Shown: in pieces, positions 7,881-16,821 of the stretch | Numbering within the stretch: the stretch's first letter is position 1 | Layout: the number at the start of each line of letters is the position of its first letter | From: Psychrobacillus sp. FSL K6-4046 | Lineage (GTDB): Bacteria > Bacillota > Bacilli > Bacillales_A > Planococcaceae | DNA: 64,000 nucleotides | Direction of reading: 5' to 3' | NCBI RefSeq assembly: GCF_038624605.1 | Contig: NZ_CP152020.1 | Span: forward strand, 3,589,312 to 3,653,311 | The notes under the pieces: generated by a model | Told to the model about the DNA's origin: nothing | Seen by the model: only the letters and a program-made list of their open reading frames with translations | Databases searched by the model: none | Made by a program: the position numbers and the translations under genes

Positions 7881-8678
7881 CTATACCTCCTGAAAATAGC
7901 GTGCATTGCAAAGTTCATGTGCGTACAATATTAAATCTCGACAAGCTTCTGCACGTGAGCTTTCTGTTGCAAATAGCGAAGGAGATTGCTCTAATGTACG
8001 AATTCTCATCCCTTCTTTTATTAAAGGATGCCAAACATTTGGCAGCATACTTAACCCTTTTCTCAGTGCTTCTTTTTTTGAAATGATCTGCTGATATTCG
8101 AGTGAATAAAGAATTCTGCAAATAGTAGCTGTAACAGCCTCCACCACTTCATCAGGCACTGAATCTGGTATTTCTTTTGTTTTCTCATACCAATATTGAT
8201 TAATATTGTATTTTAACGTCTCTAAGACGTCCTCCCATTCAGTAGAGACTTTTAACTCTTGAATATCTGTTCCCTGCAATGTAATTCCATGCTCCTTTAA
8301 CACCCACCAAGTCACATGATTAATGTCCCAATGCCCAACTCTAACAACGCCATCCGCACAAAAAGGATAAGGTTGCATTGTTTCGTTCCCCTTACTAAGG
8401 TCAGTTGCTTGGATATACATACCGTCCATCCGAGAACCTAATTCCTCTTTAGACAATTGAAAATGAAGATCCTTTATCATTTCTATCTCTTTCTCATTTA
8501 CCTGTCGATTTAATAAAACGATAAAGTCTATATCACTCTTTTTCTCATCAAAAGCGTCTAAAGCAACGGAGCCATACAAATAGACTCCTTCTATTAAATT
8601 CATAGGCAAATGTGTATTTAATTGCTGTAGATATAGTTGCATTAAATTATGTAGAGAATACGGTAATAAATACTTCAA
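7881..8678 (-). CDS. AadA-like nucleotidyltransferase (DUF4111 type)
   Basis: 265 residues. The nucleotidyltransferase signature GSVALDAFDEKKSDIDF (Gly-Ser ... Asp-x-Asp metal ligands) is in the first 60 residues, and the C-terminal half is helical as in AadA-type aminoglycoside O-nucleotidyltransferases. It may modify an aminoglycoside or another small molecule; that cannot be told from sequence. The TTG start at 8678 has GGAGGTGAAAGG immediately upstream; the frame extends further but without a ribosome site. It pairs with the coupled GNAT, giving two possible antibiotic-modifying enzymes in one operon. Confidence 0.75.
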   Translation of the reverse strand: MKYLLPYSLHNLMQLYLQQLNTHLPMNLIEGVYLYGSVALDAFDEKKSDIDFIVLLNRQVNEKEIEMIKDLHFQLSKEELGSRMDGMYIQATDLSKGNETMQPYPFCADGVVRVGHWDINHVTWWVLKEHGITLQGTDIQELKVSTEWEDVLETLKYNINQYWYEKTKEIPDSVPDEVVEAVTATICRILYSLEYQQIISKKEALRKGLSMLPNVWHPLIKEGMRIRTLEQSPSLFATESSRAEACRDLILYAHELCNARYFQEV

Positions 8679-8820
8679 CCTTTCACCTCCTCTAAATATG
8701 TTCAAAATATGTTCCAGTTCCCGAAATTTCGACAAAACATGACAAGTAACACTATTGATATGTATTCATCTGCGTTACATTATCGCTAACAAATTATTTT
8801 TATTAAGGAGATTATCAACT

Positions 8821-9669
8821 GTGAATAAAAAAGTTGCTTGGATCACTGATACTGCCGCTTTATTGGAACAATCATTTATTGAAAAACATAATATACATGT
8901 CTTACCGTTAAATATTGTTTTTGAAGAGGGTGCATTCAAAGAAACGATTGATATGACACATGATGAATTCTATGACAAATTAAGAACGGCTAAAGTTCAT
9001 CCAAAGACCTCTCAGCCTCCAATTGGTGAAATGGTACAACTATATGAAGACCTAAAAGCAGAAGGATATGATTGTGCAGTTGCCGTCCATACATCAAGCG
9101 GTTTGTCTGGCACCTACCACAGCTCACAAACCGCTTCTAAAATGGCCAATTTCAAAGTATATTCCATTGACTCCAAAATAGGCTCTTATCCAATGGTCAA
9201 AATGCTAGAGGTTGGGAAAAGCTTGTTAGAAGAAGGCCGGGGCGTAGAGGAAGTTGTAGCTCATATAGAAAATATGACAAACAACTCTGAGTTATCCTTC
9301 ATTCCATCTAGCTTGACTCAGCTTCATAAAAGTGGTCGTGTTTCCGGCACAGCAGCCTTTCTTAGCAATCTATTAAATATAAAAGTGGTTATTTCCTTTG
9401 ATAATGGAAAAACCGTCCCGACAGAAAAAGTACGTGCTACTAAAAGAGCTAAAAACTATGTAATGGGACGCCTTCGAAAAGATATGAAAATAGCAGAAGT
9501 TCCAGAAGTTGCAGTAATCAACTGCAACAACAAAAAGGATGCTCAAACGTGGAGAGAAGAAATCCTGCAGGAATTCCCTAACCTTAAGGTTATTGTCATC
9601 CCATTAAGTGCCTGTGTAGGAGTTCATGCTGGAGAAGGGACCATTGGACTTAGCTGGGTTCGGTATTAA
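8821..9669 (+). CDS. DegV/FakB family fatty-acid-binding protein
   Basis: 282 residues from GTG 8821 with AAGGAG 10-15 nt upstream. It has the DegV pattern: VAWITDTAALLEQSFIEKHNI, LPLNIVFEEG, KTSQPPIGEMVQLYEDL, VHTSSGLSGTYHSSQTA and a C-terminal HAGEGTIGLSW. DegV proteins bind a fatty acid and hand it to the kinase FakA for phosphorylation. No fakA is next to it. It stands alone between divergent and convergent neighbours. Confidence 0.92.
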   Translation: MNKKVAWITDTAALLEQSFIEKHNIHVLPLNIVFEEGAFKETIDMTHDEFYDKLRTAKVHPKTSQPPIGEMVQLYEDLKAEGYDCAVAVHTSSGLSGTYHSSQTASKMANFKVYSIDSKIGSYPMVKMLEVGKSLLEEGRGVEEVVAHIENMTNNSELSFIPSSLTQLHKSGRVSGTAAFLSNLLNIKVVISFDNGKTVPTEKVRATKRAKNYVMGRLRKDMKIAEVPEVAVINCNNKKDAQTWREEILQEFPNLKVIVIPLSACVGVHAGEGTIGLSWVRY

Positions 9670-9679
9670 TATAATTTAT

Positions 9680-9714
9680 AAAGGGGTTTGCTATTTAGCA
9701 AACTCCTTTTTTAA
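9680..9714. terminator. Bidirectional terminator
   Basis: AAAGGGGTTTGCTA pairs with TAGCAAACTCCTTT with one mismatch and ends in a T-run. It overlaps the last codons of the minus-strand acetyltransferase. Confidence 0.8.
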
Positions 9715-10440
9715 CAAAGAGCAAATGGAAGCATCACAAAACTGCCCTTTTTCAAACGCAGATTCTCTTAATGTACCCTCATATATAAATCCTGCCTTCT
9801 CCAAAGTTCTTTTCGATGCACTATTTTCTGGATCATAGAGGGCTTCTATTCTGTGAAGCTCCATCTTTTCAAAGCCATAGGACAGGATAGGCTGCAAAAC
9901 CTCCGGCATTACTCCACTTCTCCAAAATTCTGGAGTAAGCTCAAACCCGATTTCAGCCTTATTGTGTTCCTTTTCCCAATTATGGTAGCCACAGCTCCCT
10001 ATAATCTTATTGTCCCCCTTAGTAGCTATCCCCCAACGAAATCCTTCGTTTTTATGGTACTTTATTTGCCACTTTCTGATTATCTTTTTCGCTTCGCCAA
10101 TATCCTTGAAGACGTCTAAATCATAATATTTCATAACCTCATCCTGAGAAAAATAATAGAATACCTCTTCTGCATCGGTCAGCTCTATCTGGCGTAGTAC
10201 AAACCGTTTCGTTTCCATTCTAGGAAAATTTTTATTACGTTGATCATAGGCAAATAATACAAAGAATTGAGATATGGCAATTATCCCTGACAGGGTACTA
10301 ATAAAAATGCTTATCCAAAAGTACATAGATATTCTTCCACTTCCTATAGGACCAACTTTCGGCTGGTACACGTCATAGACAGCATAAAAGTTAATCCCTA
10401 ATAAAACTATTCCACCAAACAAGATAAACCATTTAACCAT
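9691..10440 (-). CDS. RimJ/RimL-type GNAT acetyltransferase with two N-terminal membrane helices
   Basis: 249 residues. Residues 1-80 hold two transmembrane helices (WFILFGGIVLLGINFYAV; ISIFISTLSGIIAISQFFVL). After these comes a complete RimJ/RimL domain (METKRFVLRQIELTDAEEVF ... IGFELTPEFWRSGVMPEVLQ ... RIEALYDPENSASKRTLEKAGF). The internal METKRF looks like the start of a free-standing GNAT, so this seems to be a fusion in a single intact frame. Start ATG 10440 has GGGAGTG upstream. The active site should face the cytoplasm. The substrate is unknown. Confidence 0.75.
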   Translation of the reverse strand: MVKWFILFGGIVLLGINFYAVYDVYQPKVGPIGSGRISMYFWISIFISTLSGIIAISQFFVLFAYDQRNKNFPRMETKRFVLRQIELTDAEEVFYYFSQDEVMKYYDLDVFKDIGEAKKIIRKWQIKYHKNEGFRWGIATKGDNKIIGSCGYHNWEKEHNKAEIGFELTPEFWRSGVMPEVLQPILSYGFEKMELHRIEALYDPENSASKRTLEKAGFIYEGTLRESAFEKGQFCDASICSLLKKEFAK

Positions 10441-10617
10441 AGCGACACTCCCTATCGAGAGTTTATTCGAGATGGTGGCCATAAAATCCTTTTTTAATGG
10501 TGGTGAAGGATGTCTATTACAATTCGATGGCTCGGTTGACCGCATGGCACTCCATACCCTCACAAGTTCCAGCAAGTTTACGACAATCCGTCATCCTATC
10601 CACTTACCACAACAACT

Positions 10618-11811
10618 TTACTCTCTCAGGTGGTGTCCAATAAATGCTTCTATCCCCATATCACCAAGGCTTCCTACTCGATGCTTCCTAACGGAAACAA
10701 CTTGACTCTCCATTTCCTGGTCACCGATGATCAGCATATACGGATGTTTTTGCATGGCTGCCTCTCGTATCTTTAATCCAATTTTTTCTACGCGGTCATC
10801 TACTTCTACCCGGTAGCCTTCTTGTTGTAGCCGCGACTTTACTTCCTCCGCATAAGCTAGATGAGCGTCTGTGATAGGCAATACCTTCACTTGAACCGGG
10901 GCTAGCCAAAGTGGAAAATTACCTTGAAAGTGTTCTAATAGAATCGCGATAAACCGTTCTATGGAGCCATAGATTGCTCGATGAATCATGATAGGACGAC
11001 GAAGCTGGTTGTTTTCATCGACGTACTGGCAATTAAATTTTTCCGGCATTTGAAAATCAAGCTGAACTGTTCCACACTGCCAGCTACGTCCAAGTGAATC
11101 GAGTATATGAAAGTCAATTTTAGGACCATAAAAAGCTCCGTCTCCCTCGTTTATTTGATATTCAACCTGTTTACTCTTCAAAACCGATTCTAGCGCTTCT
11201 TCTGCTTGGTCCCATACTTCCACAGAGCCCATAAAATCCTCTGGACGAGTGGATAGCTCCACTTTATAGCTAAATCCAAATTTCCGATAGAATTCATCTA
11301 CTAGATCTAACACCTTCGCAAGCTCACCTTCAATTTGCTCTTCTAGAACAAACAGATGGGCATCGTCTTGAGTAAATGCTCGAACACGCAATAGACCATT
11401 CAAAGATCCCGAAAGCTCATGACGGTGTACTAACCCTAGCTCTGCATATCGTATAGGAAGTTCTCGATAGCCTCTTCTTTTACTATTAAAGATTAAAACT
11501 GCTCCCGGACAGTTCATTGGCTTAATCGCATACTTTTGTTCATCCACATCAGCAAAATACATGTTTTCATGGTAATGATCCCAGTGTCCCGATTTCTCCC
11601 ACAGCTCCTGCTTCATCATGATAGGAGTTTTTATCTCCTGATAGCCCGCTCGCTGATGTTTTTCTCTCCATAAATTTTCGAGTTCATTTCGTAAAACCAT
11701 TCCTTTTGGCAAATAAAATGGCATACCTGGAGCTTCCTCCATGGACATAAATAATTCGAGTTGCTGACCTAATTTTTGATGACTTAATCTTTCCTCGGCT
11801 TTTACTGACAT
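10618..11811 (-). CDS. Threonyl-tRNA synthetase lacking TGS and editing domains
   Basis: 397 residues against about 640 for standard bacterial ThrRS. The protein begins directly at the catalytic core (GMPFYLPKGMVLRNELENLW), keeps class II motifs 1-3, the zinc ligands Cys in MNCPG and His in FTQDDAHLF and IMIHRA, and a full anticodon-binding domain (PLWLAPVQVKVLPITDAHLAY). The N-terminal TGS and N2 editing domains are absent, as in yeast mitochondrial Mst1. The usual His after MNCPG is Ala. Start ATG 11811 has GAGGAG upstream. Two threonine T-boxes precede it. It is likely an auxiliary synthetase made on threonine or tRNA-Thr starvation, like ThrZ in B. subtilis; a housekeeping thrS should exist elsewhere. 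Confidence 0.88.
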   Translation of the reverse strand: MSVKAEERLSHQKLGQQLELFMSMEEAPGMPFYLPKGMVLRNELENLWREKHQRAGYQEIKTPIMMKQELWEKSGHWDHYHENMYFADVDEQKYAIKPMNCPGAVLIFNSKRRGYRELPIRYAELGLVHRHELSGSLNGLLRVRAFTQDDAHLFVLEEQIEGELAKVLDLVDEFYRKFGFSYKVELSTRPEDFMGSVEVWDQAEEALESVLKSKQVEYQINEGDGAFYGPKIDFHILDSLGRSWQCGTVQLDFQMPEKFNCQYVDENNQLRRPIMIHRAIYGSIERFIAILLEHFQGNFPLWLAPVQVKVLPITDAHLAYAEEVKSRLQQEGYRVEVDDRVEKIGLKIREAAMQKHPYMLIIGDQEMESQVVSVRKHRVGSLGDMGIEAFIGHHLRE

Positions 11812-11841
11812 AATTAATTCCTCCTCGTTTTGTTTTACATA

Positions 11842-12085
11842 ATAAAAAAAGACCACACCCATCCCGGTAAAGGGACGAGTGTGGTCGTGGTTCCACCCTA
11901 ATTTTGCCGACATTAACAAATACGGCTCTCATAAAATATAACGGTTTCCCGATTATGGATACTAGTTGTTCCCCATAATAGCTCTAAGGTGGTAAACTAT
12001 TCGACATTCTAACAGGGCTTTCAGCCAATGACCCTGCTCTCTAATTAGAAGTTGAGGAATAATTCATGTCCTTTTCATAGCTTAA
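11842..12085 (-). ncRNA. Threonine T-box leader, gene-proximal copy
   Basis: On the minus strand the T-box AGGGTGGAACCACG is at 11886-11899. It is followed by a terminator whose arms GACCACAC / GTGTGGTC lie at 11879-11886 and 11851-11858, then a T-run. The stem I region holds GAGCAGGGTC...GCCCTG and the specifier ACC (11991-11993) in the context TTTACCACCTTAGAGC. ACC decodes threonine, matching the gene. Uncharged tRNA-Thr should block the terminator. Confidence 0.93.
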
Positions 12086-12100
12086 ATATTAAATTGTGCA

Positions 12101-12350
12101 TACAAAAAACCACACCCATCCCGGTAAAAGGGACGAGTGTGGTCGTGGTTCCACCCTAATTTTGCCGTCAAATAAAAAATACGGCTTTCTAAAAGATAAC
12201 GGTTTCCCGATTATGGATACTAGTTGTTCCCCATAATAGCTCCAAGGCGGTAAATCATTCGTTTTTCTTACAGGGCTTTCAGCCGATGACCCTGCTCTCT
12301 AATAAGAAATTACCTAAATGACTCATGTCCTTTTCTTTGCCTAAATAACA
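12101..12350 (-). ncRNA. Threonine T-box leader, distal copy
   Basis: A second complete T-box with the same parts: specifier ACC (12249-12251, in TTTACCGCCTTGGAGC), T-box AGGGTGGAACCACG at 12144-12157 and terminator 12103-12143. Most blocks are identical to the proximal copy, so it arose by tandem duplication. Two leaders in series require readthrough at both terminators, giving tighter control. Confidence 0.92.
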
Positions 12351-12366
12351 TAAGTTGATTTTTAAT

Positions 12367-12395
12367 AGTATATTCAATGAGTTTAGAATAGTCAA
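12367..12395 (-). promoter_or_regulatory. Sigma-A promoter of the thrS leader
   Basis: On the minus strand TTGACT (12390-12395), 17-nt spacer, TATACT (12367-12372). It lies just upstream of the distal T-box. Confidence 0.8.
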
Positions 12396-12407
12396 CTAAA
12401 TTTTATT

Positions 12408-12953
12408 TTAAATGAAAGAACGTCCCATCACAACGGTGTGATAGTATTGCTCATCCTTTAAAACTTTATCGTTTTTTAATATACCCTCTACCTCGAAGCC
12501 ATACTTTTTATATAAGGCAATCGCTTTTTCGTTAGTATGTAATACATTTAATGAGATCTTTTTGATACTACCGGCATCCGCCCAAGCGATAGACTCCTTC
12601 AATAGGTTGGTACCGATACTCAGCCCCCAATATTCTTTTAAGACACACACACCAAATTCCACTTTATGCGCAAACCGCTTTAAGCCATTCCCTTCACATC
12701 TAGAAAAACCAACAATCCTTCCCTCAATCTCTGCGACTAAAAAGAGATTGTTCACGGAAAGGGTGTCATCTTCAATTAGCTTTTCAAAGCCTGTGACATC
12801 AATGAATGCTTCCCCTTGTTCTCTATCTAGATTCTCCGTTTCCCCGTCGATTTGAACCCTTACCTCGGACAGCTGCTTTGCATCCAGCTGACTAGCCGAT
12901 CTAATCTTATATGAGATATCTCTAACCTTATATTCCTTTGTCTCTATTTCCAT
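12408..12953 (-). CDS. GNAT N-acetyltransferase
   Basis: 181 residues. It has the GNAT core: NNLFLVAEIEGRIVGFSRCEG, EFGVCVLKEYWGLSIGTNLL (acetyl-CoA loop) and LNVLHTNEKAIALYKKYGFE. The layout resembles RimJ/RimL or spermidine-type acetyltransferases; the substrate is unknown. It starts with ATG 22 nt after the CoA-disulfide reductase stop, so the two may be cotranscribed. Confidence 0.88.
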   Translation of the reverse strand: MEIETKEYKVRDISYKIRSASQLDAKQLSEVRVQIDGETENLDREQGEAFIDVTGFEKLIEDDTLSVNNLFLVAEIEGRIVGFSRCEGNGLKRFAHKVEFGVCVLKEYWGLSIGTNLLKESIAWADAGSIKKISLNVLHTNEKAIALYKKYGFEVEGILKNDKVLKDEQYYHTVVMGRSFI

Positions 12954-12975
12954 CTCTCAATTCCCCCACTTTTCT

Positions 12976-14316
12976 TTATTTATTCTTATCAAAGTTTCTT
13001 TTAGCAAGCTGCTGCAAAGGATCCCATACACCGTTAAATGGAGGAGCATACGATAAGTCCAGGTCTAATAAATCCGGGAGCGTCATACCATGGTACAGGG
13101 CAGTAGCCAATACATCAGTGCGCTTGTCTACTCCATGCCCCCCAACGATCTGCCCACCTAGAAGCAATTGATCCTCTTTGCGATAAAGAAGTTTTATCTG
13201 CATTAACTCTTTACCAGGATAATACCCTGCAATATCACTTGCCTCAATCGTACTTGTGTCGAAAGGAATGTCTAGTCCCTTTACTTCCTCCTCTGACAGT
13301 CCGGTTCTACCAATCGACAATTCAAAGAATTTCATAATAGAGGTACCGACAATACCTTTAAACGGTATTTTTTCTCCAATCATATTGAATCCTGCAAGCC
13401 TACCTTGTTTATTGGCAGTAGTACCTAGAGGGATATAATCGTTTTTTTGTTTCAAACGATTAAAATGAGTGGCGCAATCTCCTGCCGCATAAATATCTGG
13501 AATACTTGTTTCCAAATATTCATTTACGATTATGGCTCCATTCTCTAGAGTTTCTATTCCTGTCTCCTTAAGGAAATTAGTTGCTGGTTTTATGCCAATA
13601 GCTATCAACACTAAGTCTGTTGAGTAGGTCCCTTTGTCAGTTACCACTTCTTGGACTCGTGTGTTTCCCGTAAAGGATTTAACCTCCTCATTTAGTTTGA
13701 CCTCCACATGTTTTTCCTTTGCCTTTTGTAGTAATATGTCTGACATCTCTGGATCAAGAATTGGCATTAGTCGATCTCCACGTTGAATTACTCGGACCTT
13801 TTTACCAATTTCTCTTATGTTTTCTGCCATTTCTAAACCAATATATCCTCCACCGATAATAGTTACGTGGTTCACATCTTTCAGTTCAGCTATTAATGCC
13901 TCCGTTTGCGGAATGGTTTTAAATGTATGTATTCCATCTAGTTGTGTCCCCCCCCAATCAGGTACGATGGAGCTAGCACCTGTTGCTACTAATAGGCGGT
14001 CATACTTAACTTCAAATCTTTCTCCAGTTACTAATACATTACCTGCAACTGTTTTGTTCAGAGGGTTTACATCCGTTACTTCATGCCCAATCTTTGCATC
14101 AATCTTGTATTTCGTTCGAAACATCTCCACGCTTCGTGCGATTACATCTGTCGTAGAAAATATTTTTTGGCCAACTACATATGGTAGGCCACATTGTCCG
14201 TATGAGTAAATATTTCCTTTTTCTAAAGTCGTAATTTCTGCTGTAGAATCATTGCGAAAAATCTCCATTGCAGCACTCATACCAGCTGCATCACCGCCTA
14301 TAATCACGTAATGCAT
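12976..14316 (-). CDS. cdr: CoA-disulfide reductase / NADH oxidase family flavoprotein
   Basis: 446 residues. FAD-binding motif YVIIGGDAAGMSAAMEI at the N-terminus, the single active cysteine in SYGQCGLPYVVG (about residue 43), an NAD(P)H-binding GGGYIGLEMAENI near 165, and the FAD-contacting IYAAGDCATHFN near 290. One active-site Cys in SxxxCGLPY is typical of CoA-disulfide reductase, which keeps coenzyme A reduced in bacteria that use CoASH as a main thiol. NADH oxidases and related enzymes share this layout, so substrate is inferred. ATG start with GAGGAGG. Lies downstream of catalase on the same strand but behind a terminator. Confidence 0.85.
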   Translation of the reverse strand: MHYVIIGGDAAGMSAAMEIFRNDSTAEITTLEKGNIYSYGQCGLPYVVGQKIFSTTDVIARSVEMFRTKYKIDAKIGHEVTDVNPLNKTVAGNVLVTGERFEVKYDRLLVATGASSIVPDWGGTQLDGIHTFKTIPQTEALIAELKDVNHVTIIGGGYIGLEMAENIREIGKKVRVIQRGDRLMPILDPEMSDILLQKAKEKHVEVKLNEEVKSFTGNTRVQEVVTDKGTYSTDLVLIAIGIKPATNFLKETGIETLENGAIIVNEYLETSIPDIYAAGDCATHFNRLKQKNDYIPLGTTANKQGRLAGFNMIGEKIPFKGIVGTSIMKFFELSIGRTGLSEEEVKGLDIPFDTSTIEASDIAGYYPGKELMQIKLLYRKEDQLLLGGQIVGGHGVDKRTDVLATALYHGMTLPDLLDLDLSYAPPFNGVWDPLQQLAKRNFDKNK

Positions 14317-14417
14317 ATAGCTCTCCTCCTCATACCTCTTTCTATTACTTCTCGTTTGGGTGATAATGTTCCTTCTATTGTTAACAATGCCCTTAATTTC
14401 ATTAAGTTAATCTCAAT

Positions 14418-14458
14418 CAAAAGAGGTATGCCCTGTATTAAAGGACATACCTCTTTAA
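14418..14458 (-). terminator. Terminator of the catalase gene
   Basis: AAAGAGGTATG pairs with CATACCTCTTT around an AT-rich loop, located 12 nt after the catalase stop. Confidence 0.82.
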
Positions 14459-14469
14459 CTGTAACCTTA

Positions 14470-16503
14470 TTAAACTGCACGATCCCAAAAGCGATGTGCT
14501 GCCACTGCATTGATGAAGTCATCTACAAAATGTACTTTGTCATTAGCTAACACACCAATTTGACCTACAAGTCCCATTTCTTCTAGTAGCTCGTCGCCAC
14601 TAAAGGTAGATCCGATAGGCTTATAGTGAGTAAATGCTTCTTGGACAAATAACATCGCATTCTTCTTAAATGCCGGTGTTGTTCCATTATTGCTAGCCAC
14701 GTAGACTGCATCAAATAAAACAGAATCCGCTGTTAAGAAGGTGTGATCTACTGGTAGGCTTGCACCGTTTGCTCCATTTACACTTCCATGATGATCACTC
14801 ACGACCATAGGAAGAGTTCCTTTTGCTTTTAAAGCCTCCATAAAGCTCAATAGCTCTTCATCAAAGCCATCTCCTACGAGAATTGCTATTTTTCTAGTAT
14901 CAGGCTTCATTACTGTATTTAGCTGACTTAAGGCTGGTGAAGATTTGGTTACTTTATTCTCAGCAGTTCCTTGAATAACCATACCTAGATTTTCCGCTAC
15001 CTTGCTAGCCATGTCTAAATCTATATTTGCAATCATTTCTAATGCTTGAGTACGTACTGACTTCTCTACACATTTACCAAGCTCAAAGCTAAACGCTTCA
15101 ATAATGTGCTCTTTCTCGGGTTGACTCATGCTATTCCAGAACATAGTAGCTTGTGTGAAATGATCCTTAAAGCTTTCACTACGCGCTCTTACTTTACGTG
15201 CATCTATTTTTTCTTGGTAATGTGCATACCCCCCCTCTGCTTCACTAACTGGAGCTGGAGTGTTGTTAGCTAGGGAGTTTTTGTGATAGCTTACTTGTCC
15301 AACGTTAATTGTTTGTCTACCATAACCATCTCTTTGGTTATTATGGAATGGACATACTGGACGGTTAATCGGTAGCTCATGGAAGTTTGGACCGCCAAGT
15401 CTTATCAGCTGTGTATCCGTATAAGAGAATAATCGTCCTTGTAAAAGGGGATCGTTTGTAAAATCTATTCCAGGAACGACATTACCAGGGTGGAAAGCAA
15501 CCTGTTCTGTCTCAGCAAATACATTATCAACATTTCTGTTTAACGTCATTTTCCCTATTCGTTTAACTGGAACATCTTCCTCTGGCCATATTTTAGTAGG
15601 ATCTAATATATCAAAGTCAAAAGCAAACTCATCCTCTTCTGAAATAATTTGAACGCCAAACTCGTATTCTGGATAGTCGCCTTTTTCTAATGCTTCATAT
15701 AGGTCACGGCGATGGAAATCAGGATCCTTACCATTAATTTTTTGTGCTTCATCCCAAACTACCGAGTGAGTTCCAAGCAAAGGCTTCCAATGGAATTTAA
15801 CAAAGTGAGCCTTTCCTTCTTCATTGATAAATCGGAAGGTATGTACACCAAAGCCTTCCATCATACGATAGCTTCTAGGGATTGCTCGATCCGACATAGC
15901 CCACATAATCATATGCGCCGATTCCTGGTTGTTCGCTATAAAGTCCCAAAATGTATCATGTGCCGTAGCCGCTTGAGGCATTTCGTTATGAGGCTCCGGC
16001 TTCATCGCATGGATTAAATCAGGAAACTTAATAGCATCTTGAATGAAAAAGACAGGTATATTGTTCGCCACTAAATCGTAGTTTCCTTCTTCTGTATAGA
16101 ATTTAGTCGAGAACCCTCGAGCATCACGCGCTAGCTCTCCTGAACCGCGGGAACCAGCTACTGTCGAAAACCTTACAAAGACAGGGGTCTTAGAACCAGG
16201 TGTTTGTAAGAACTTCGCTTTTGTATAAGGCTTCATGGATTCGTACACTTCAAATACTCCATGGGCACCATATCCTCTAGCATGAACAATTCGCTCTGGA
16301 ATTCGCTCATGATCAAAATGTGTCATCTTTTCTCTAAAATGAAAATCCTCCATAAGTGTTGGACCACGATCTCCGGCCTTTAAAGAAAATTCATCCTCTG
16401 AAACTTTTAAACCATGATTAGTTGTCATAGCTTTATCTTTATCTACCGCACGAAATTGTTCTAATTGTTGATGTTTGCTATTTTCATTTACTTTTTTATC
16501 CAA
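14470..16503 (-). CDS. katE: Large-subunit (clade 2) catalase with DJ-1/PfpI-like C-terminal domain
   Basis: 677 residues from TTG 16503 (AGGAGG 8 nt upstream). The catalytic His is in RIPERIVHARGYGAHGVFEV, the distal Asn region is VANNIPVFFIQDAIKFPDLI, and the heme-ligand Tyr lies in RLFSYTDTQLIRLG. A flavodoxin/DJ-1-like domain follows from about residue 540 (RKIAILVGDGFDEELLSFME), as in E. coli KatE/HPII and B. subtilis KatE/KatX. It breaks down hydrogen peroxide in the cytoplasm. A candidate sigma-B promoter lies upstream. Confidence 0.95.
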   Translation of the reverse strand: MDKKVNENSKHQQLEQFRAVDKDKAMTTNHGLKVSEDEFSLKAGDRGPTLMEDFHFREKMTHFDHERIPERIVHARGYGAHGVFEVYESMKPYTKAKFLQTPGSKTPVFVRFSTVAGSRGSGELARDARGFSTKFYTEEGNYDLVANNIPVFFIQDAIKFPDLIHAMKPEPHNEMPQAATAHDTFWDFIANNQESAHMIMWAMSDRAIPRSYRMMEGFGVHTFRFINEEGKAHFVKFHWKPLLGTHSVVWDEAQKINGKDPDFHRRDLYEALEKGDYPEYEFGVQIISEEDEFAFDFDILDPTKIWPEEDVPVKRIGKMTLNRNVDNVFAETEQVAFHPGNVVPGIDFTNDPLLQGRLFSYTDTQLIRLGGPNFHELPINRPVCPFHNNQRDGYGRQTINVGQVSYHKNSLANNTPAPVSEAEGGYAHYQEKIDARKVRARSESFKDHFTQATMFWNSMSQPEKEHIIEAFSFELGKCVEKSVRTQALEMIANIDLDMASKVAENLGMVIQGTAENKVTKSSPALSQLNTVMKPDTRKIAILVGDGFDEELLSFMEALKAKGTLPMVVSDHHGSVNGANGASLPVDHTFLTADSVLFDAVYVASNNGTTPAFKKNAMLFVQEAFTHYKPIGSTFSGDELLEEMGLVGQIGVLANDKVHFVDDFINAVAAHRFWDRAV

Positions 16504-16543
16504 TCGTAGTCCTCCTCTAATATAAATTGCTTCTATAGGATAA

Positions 16544-16568
16544 TTACCCATAATTTTAGTAAAAAAAC
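16544..16568 (-). promoter_or_regulatory. Candidate sigma-B promoter of the catalase gene
   Basis: On the minus strand GTTTTT (16563-16568), 13-nt spacer, GGGTAA (16544-16549), close to the sigma-B consensus GTTTAA-N12-14-GGGTAT. It would start transcription about 35 nt before the TTG start. KatE of B. subtilis is sigma-B dependent, which supports it. A separate 8-bp inverted repeat CATAGTTT/AAACTATG lies upstream at 16620-16640. Confidence 0.55.
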
Positions 16569-16733
16569 TTTTTAATTATAATCTTTATAAATTAATAACT
16601 AGTTTAGAGCTTTAAAACACATAGTTTCTATTAAACTATGAATGAGCGAAGTATGATTGATTCCCCTTTTCTGTGTGGGAAAGATTGGGTTAGAAAAACT
16701 TGGATAAGTTCATCTTATTTACGTGCTAAAAGA

Positions 16734-16772
16734 AAAAAATACCTCAAGAGATTATATATCTCTCGAGGTATA
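16734..16772 (-). terminator. Terminator of fabI
   Basis: On the minus strand TACCTCGAGAGA pairs with the G-U containing TCTCTTGAGGTA around TATATAA and ends in TTTTTTTC. It lies about 50 nt past the fabI stop. Confidence 0.85.
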
Positions 16773-16821
16773 TCGCTCACACTCTGAAGCTAGAGCTGAG
16801 AATATCAACCTTAGCTCTTAT

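Noticed and set aside
11684..11932. An open frame overlapping the thrS start and T-box terminator, on the same strand
   Set aside because: It runs in another frame through the T-box and synthetase gene; the ribosome site belongs to the synthetase ATG.
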